64,000 nucleotides of DNA from Siphonodentalium dalli (lineage: Eukaryota; Mollusca; Scaphopoda; Gadilida; Siphonodentaliidae). A program made the translations under genes and the position numbers. The notes under the pieces were generated by a model. It did no database searches. It was not told the DNA's origin and worked only from the letters and a program-made list of their open reading frames with translations. Positions 59,444-64,000 of this stretch are shown here, piece after piece (positions within the stretch are counted from its first letter, which is position 1; the number at the start of each line of letters is the position of its first letter). Location: NCBI GenBank assembly GCA_032622095.1, contig CP136062.1, positions 156,856,875 through 156,920,874 on the forward strand. Direction: 5' to 3'.

Positions 59444-59859
59444 ATGGATGTATTAAAGTTCTTTAAAACAAACTGTCTTCTATTTCTCTTGCTGTTGTCA
59501 ATGGCCCTTGGTGTTGGGCTCGGAGCCGCCATGCGGAAAATGGACCCGCCATTCACAAAAACACAAATTCGTTTGTTTCGATATCCAGGAGAACTTCTTA
59601 TGAATATGCTTAACCTTCTGATACTACCGTTAGTAACGTCCAGTATAGTATCTGGACTGGCATCGTTGGACGCACGTTCTTCGGGAAGAATCGGACTACG
59701 CGCTTTGGTATATTACCTAACGACAACACTAATCGCCGTGGTGACGGGGATATCACTTGTCCTCGTCATTAAACCTGGAACCATTGGTGGAGTTGAAGTC
59801 GGCCATTACGGTAGTTCCACTAAAATATCTGCGGCAGACACAATGATGGATCTTCTACG
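59444..59859 (+). CDS. SLC1-family (excitatory amino acid) transporter, first coding exon
   Basis: The ATG at 59444 is the first after an in-frame stop at 59420-59422. It opens 138 codons plus two bases to the donor ACG|GTAAGA (59859/59860). Residues 10-30 (NCLLFLLLLSMALGVGLGAAM) form the first membrane helix. RYPGELLMNMLNLLILPLVT (46-65) and SSIVSGLASLDARSSGRIGL (66-85) carry the PGELLM..L and SGLASLD signature of helix 2 and the following loop. ALVYYLTTTLIAVVTGISLV forms helix 3, and IKPG closes the exon's conserved part. These are signatures of sodium-coupled glutamate/neutral amino acid transporters in the plasma membrane. The remaining exons lie beyond 64000. A member (EAAT or ASCT type) cannot be told from this part. 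Confidence 0.92.
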
Positions 59860-60483
59860 GTAAGACTATTTTCACACGGTGTAATCGATCAGAGGACGAA
59901 CGGATTTCAACCCTTTTGGGCACAATTTTCGACACCCAATTTCCAATAATTGTCAATTTTTACTAAATCAGCAAAGATCAGAAGGGGGGGAGGGTGTCGT
60001 CAAAAACGTCAACGGTACAAGGTGGAAATTTTGAGATTTTCAATTTTTGGTACCCACCACCCCCGGAAGGCAAGTTTTTGCCTCTAATTTCTCGGACACC
60101 CACCCCTCCCGCCCAAGTTTTCCTCTCGTAAATCAGGGACCCACCCCTAAAACAGTCATGTATATTACTTAATCATATAATACCACCATTGAGGATCTTC
60201 GCCATCAGCCAGGATGGCTTCCCTCAGATGATTTACCTCTAATTTTATGTTTGTGTTATCTTTACATTGAAATTATATACAGATAAGTTTAATAGGCAAA
60301 ACATCCTTATAAGGACAGTATGCAAACATATTAATATATAGTTGTACATTGAACAATATATTAATAAATGATATAATAATAGATGTTAATGTATAACCAT
60401 TTAAGTAAAGCTGAATGTGCATAGGGTCGTCTCGTCTTCATTTATTCATTGCTTATGAGGCGATGCTCATCGCGTGCATAAAA

Positions 60484-61577
60484 TCATTTTCGGATTATAT
60501 GACATATTGAAGTACATGAATTTGAAATATTGTTGGATAGGATTTTGACAAGCTGTTCAGTTTGTGTCATGTTTTCAATGTCTGGGAACTGTGTCTTCAT
60601 AAGAGTTATTAGTTCGATCCGCTGTGTGCGGTAAGCACTACATTCCAAAAGAAAGTGTTTTTCATCTTCAATAGCATCATCGGAACAAAATATGCATAGT
60701 CTTTGTTCCAATGCCGTCGGTGGTTGGGTGTGGCATCCCTTTTCAATAGCCAGTTTATGATTACTTATACGCAGTCTAGTAAAAACGATTCTATTTTCTA
60801 TTGATGGTGTGTGAAGAAGATAAGGTTCTATTTCGTACTTAAGTTTGAAAAGTCGGTATGTTCGTAATTTATTACTTCCCGTTTTTGAGCATTCATCAGT
60901 GAGACTCTGTCTGAAATATATATAATAATCTTCAATAAGATTTCTTTTGAATTGACTCAGAACTGGACCCGGATTGTTGGGTCTGCAATATTCCACCCCA
61001 GTGATTCTGCCGTTTTGAAGATTGATTTCTTAACCGATGCCACTTTTTGTTCCAATGCAGCATTACGGAGCAGATTACAGTCCGACCGTGAAATTATCTT
61101 AATTACATAAGATGAAAGTCTGCATGCCACGTCAATAAATAATTGGTGGCTCCCTAACTCGGCGCGAACCGCGTTGTTCGAAGAAAATCTGCCGACTCCG
61201 AGTAACCGCTTACAATATTTTATGTGTACCTTCTCACATGGAAGGCGGTCGTGATTTTTAGTGGTTATTTCCACACCCCATATTTCGCTACCATATAACA
61301 ATATCGGCTTAATTAATCTATCGAAGAGTTTTAAAGACGTCACTAGTGGAATCGGTGCGTCGTTTGTACATGCGTTAAATAAAGAATGCATTGCTTTGAG
61401 TCCTTTAGCACTCAATTCTTCCATTGCATGTGAGAATCTACCCGTATTACTAAATTTAATTCCAAGATAATTGTATTCATTAACAATTTCCCACTTTTGA
61501 TTTCCAATGTGAAAGTCTGGTGAAGTTTTAGTTTTCCTACTTCTAAACACCACACATTTAGTTTTATCGGTGTTCAC
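60484..61577 (-). pseudogene. LINE ORF2 segment: RT thumb and C-terminal finger
   Basis: Two overlapping frames (61577-60957 and 60996-60484) encode the part after the FADD box: SRKTKTSPDFHIGNQKWEIV, AMEELSAKGLKAMHSLFNAC, LYGSEIWGVEITTKNHDRLP and KYCKRLLGVGRFSSNNAVRA. They run through ENRIVFTRLRISNHKLAIEK to the C-x2-C-x8-H-x4-C finger and the end SICHIIRK. The frames overlap by about 40 bases around a frameshift near 60975. Confidence 0.82.
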
Positions 61578-62139
61578 GGTGAGTTTATTGGTCTCAGTGT
61601 ATCTATTTAGTCTGTTTAGACAGCACTGTAGCCCACTTGGAGTATCCGAAAGTAAAACCAGGTCGTCAGCGAATAAAATGTGATTAAGTGTATCATTGCC
61701 TAAATGGACAGCATCGCAAGGACTGTCAAACTCTTTTTTAATGTCAACAATATGAATCCTTGCCTAACACCTATCGTGGATAAGCATGGAGGCCCCAACC
61801 CTTTGTTTGTTTTGGTGATATAGTAGCTATTGTCATATAGTGACTGTATTATCCGTAGTATGAGTCCCTTAATGCCCGCGCATTTTAATTTTTTTTAAAG
61901 TAATTGTCTGTTTACTGTATCGAACGCTTTTCTGAAATCTATGAATGCAGCATATAGGGGCTTTCCCAATCGTTTGAATTTTTGAATGGCCGCGTGCAGA
62001 ACAAATGCTCCATCAATAGTGCTCTTCCCTTTCGAAAAACCAAATTGGTTTTCGCTGATAACATGGTTTACATGTAAGAAATCGATTAACCGACGATTAA
62101 TTATTTTGTTAAACAATTTACCGACCGCCGATGATACTG

Positions 62140-63348
62140 CTATTGCCCTGCTATTTTGTGAATTAAAGTGAGGGTAGATTCGCTCCAATCACTCGGATAA
62201 TGTCCTGTCTCCAGAATTAAGTTAAACAATTTTACAATTTCATCAATTATCAATGGAACGAGTGACTTCAGCAATTCGTTCGAAATTTGGTCGGGTCCAA
62301 TCGCCTTTGCGTTTTTTAGTTCTCTTGTAGCGCCGAGAACTTCCTCTGTCGTGATATCATCATTATTGATAGCTTGATTACAAGTTTGATATGTGTCCGA
62401 AGATAATCCACAATCTGGATTATCAGGTTTCGGACAATAAAGCTCAGTGAAAAAATCAACTGATCGATCAGCATCAAGTTCATTTTGTGAGACCGGTCTC
62501 TGCCGCATTTTTTTTATGATTTCCCAATATTGTTTTGGGTTGGTTGTCTCTAAAGTATCTAGTTTACAATATATATCTGCGTAGAATGCTCGTCGTTTAG
62601 CCTTCAGCGCCTTTTTGTACGCTTTTCGTTTCACATGGTATCGCGTTCTTATGTTTGGGTCAAATGGGTTATTCCTCATATCGTTAATGATTTTTCCGAG
62701 ATCGCGCTTGAATTCCCTACATTGACTGTCAAACCATTTTCTTTTACGCGGAGTTTTCTTCCTATTAACTACCCTTCGTACACATGCGTACATGTTTACG
62801 TCTTTTACTATTTGCATAAGGTCTTTGATCGCATTTTTGGCACCATAAACATCATGCTGATAGTGATACGTTTTATAATCAGCTAAGCGTCCGCGAATGG
62901 ACGTATTATGCATGGCGTTGCGTAATTTCTCCTCACTATGCTCTGCCCATTTAAGATGTGTTCTAAGTTGGGTATATTTATATTTGTTTTGTGATTGGCA
63001 TCGTTCATTGTCATATTTTAAGTGAAGAACTAATTGACAATGGTCAGAGAATTCAATTGGAAGTTTAACACAAAAGTAATCAACCGCGCAAAGAAAACTC
63101 TCTGTTATAAGGATATAATCAACGACGCTCGCCCCATTATATTGATAGCTTGAGAAATGACCAAGTCTATCGCCTGTAGATCGTCCATTAATTACACGAA
63201 TACCACGACTTCGGCTGAGATTTATGAGCTGGCGACCAAAAGAGTTTATACGACTATCCGTACTGGCTCTATTGGGGCACGTGTCAATTATGTAATCAGC
63301 TGGGAGTGGCGTGTGCTTATCACTGTCAGATACCGCGTGGTCTGGCAA
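62140..63348 (-). pseudogene. LINE ORF2 segment: endonuclease C-terminus and RT N-terminus
   Basis: Longest open part of the element, 402 codons. It covers the second half of the endonuclease (INSFGRQLINLSRSRGIRVI, HFSSYQYNGASVVDYILI, EFSDHCQLVLHLKYDN), a basic linker (KKTPRKRKWFDSQCREFKRD) and the start of the RT (GPDQISNELLKSLVPLII, TGHYPSDWSESTLTLIHK). The initial methionine is internal to the full protein and is not a true start. Confidence 0.85.
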
Positions 63349-64000
63349 TTCACCTGTGCGTGCATTGAAATCCCCGCCGAGAATTAATAGTTCACCGCTC
63401 TTGTATCGAGCTTAAGCCTTCTAGACACATTCAAATATATCATCGTCTTTATCTTTCGTCTTCCAAAAACTAGAATTGCTGGGCGGAATATACAATGACA
63501 CAAATATTACTTTTGTGGATTGGTTAAGCATTTGACCATCGAACTCGACACATAGTGCTACCTCGTTTACAGTGTAGACTTTTCGCATGTACTTTTTGAA
63601 TTTTGAGAGAAAATAAAAGGCTATACCACCCTTTTTCTTGGCCTGGGAACGACTTAAATTTAGATTTTCATACCCTTCTAAATGAATATCTGGTGAATCT
63701 TGATGCCACGTTTCTACCAGAGTAATAAACTCATATCTCTCTATTTGGTTTCTAAAATCTGGATCTCTTATTTTTTACGGATCCCTTGCACATTCCAGCT
63801 TGTATATCGGATTGTATTACTGTGATCTGTTGAACTAGTGTCAGAAATTATTTCAGTGTACTAGCCATGGAGCTGGTAAGATTTCCTATTCTCCCTACAA
63901 TTGTACAATTTACCGAAATCAAACATTTGAAGTATACGTATATAATGCGTTCATACTAATAAAATTTAACAACAATACTAAAAAACAAAGAGTATACCAT

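Larger units (their letters stand above)
60440..63860 (-). mobile_element. Nearly complete APE-type non-LTR retrotransposon
   Basis: Read 63860 to 60440 on the minus strand, ORF2 carries an AP-like endonuclease: YTSWNVQGIRKK, VETWHQDSPDIHLEGYE, LLILGGDFNARTG, then VVDYILI and EFSDHCQLVLHL. A reverse transcriptase follows: AIGPDQISNELLKSL, NQFGFSKGKSTIDGA, FIDFRKAFDTVNRQ, GVRQGF, ILFADDLVLLSD with FADD at 61662-61673, NTDKTKCVVF, YNYLGIKFSNTGRF and LIKPILLYGSEIWG. The C-terminal finger is RLCIFCSDDAIEDEKHFLLEC. LINEs of this sort nick the target with the endonuclease and prime reverse transcription there. Breaks seen: a frameshift near 63770, two stops near 63405-63420, a frameshift near 62180, stops and shifts at 61750-61895, and a frameshift near 60975. 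The clade is Jockey/CR1/I-like but not resolved. It lies in SLC1 intron 1, opposite to the gene. Confidence 0.88.
59860..64000 (+). other. SLC1 intron 1 (continues beyond the window)
   Basis: From the donor at 59860 to the window end no further SLC1 coding sequence was found. The intron starts with some 580 bases of unassigned sequence, including CCCACCCC-rich text near 60050-60140, and then contains the LINE at 60440-63860 in antisense orientation. Confidence 0.65.

Noticed and set aside
62140-63348. Long 402-codon frame considered as a host gene
   Set aside because: Contains endonuclease and reverse transcriptase motifs of a LINE and continues in other frames on both sides.

Overview
The window is animal nuclear DNA. 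Its genes are split by GT-AG introns, it is A+T-rich, and it carries Helitron and several non-LTR retrotransposon relics, foldback elements, satellites and tandem repeats. No bacterial gene organisation is visible. The two recognisable host genes are an RGK-type Ras-like GTPase and a glutamate/neutral amino acid transporter of the SLC1 family. Both families are metazoan. The flavour of the repeats (Helitron, Tx1/L1-like and Jockey/CR1-like LINEs, short tandem arrays) suggests a marine invertebrate, perhaps a mollusc, but that is a guess and the sequence does not fix the species.

Layout. 1-4.95 kb is one copy (A) of a long interspersed repeat. It returns almost unchanged at 38.2-43.55 kb (C), and a diverged 5' part lies at 30.6-32.1 kb (B). 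5.69-15.50 kb is a complete four-exon RGK GTPase gene on the + strand, with large introns that hold hairpin elements, a diverged duplication and a small block of a CCCTAAC/CGGGACGGG-like satellite. 15.8 kb is a CAT-rich microsatellite, and 16.2-19.06 kb is a 2.9-kb telomere-like degenerate satellite. 22.49-23.43 kb is a foldback element with arms of about 340-375 bp. 23.9-27.7 kb is a dead Helitron Rep/helicase on the minus strand, with an internal tandem duplication, a missing tyrosine region and a Walker A lysine-to-glutamate change. 34.26-38.2 kb holds a 74-bp minisatellite, a decayed Tx1/L1-like LINE (+) and a Gag-like LINE ORF1 (-). 43.7-47.3 kb holds two tandem duplications, a promoter-like region with a possible first exon, an unassigned coding-like fragment and the zinc-finger end of a dead transposase. 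52.7-54.3 kb is a 5'-truncated LINE (+). 55.2-58.8 kb is a cluster of rearranged repeats, including an array of AGAACA/TGTTCT palindromes. 59.44-59.86 kb is the first coding exon of an SLC1 transporter (+), whose first intron contains a nearly complete APE-type LINE on the minus strand (60.44-63.86 kb). The gene runs off the right edge.

How it fits together. The window is one intact host gene, the start of a second, and a large amount of mobile and repeated DNA between and inside them. The transposon proteins are all broken by stops, frameshifts or lost catalytic residues; the 60-64 kb LINE is the best preserved. I found no operon-like or defence-like gene cluster. The most unusual structures are the pair of near-identical 4.95-kb copies, the telomere-like satellite with its satellite-in-intron sister block, the rearranged 55/58-kb element and the palindrome array. 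Assignments rest on my own translation and motif recognition; no database search was run.
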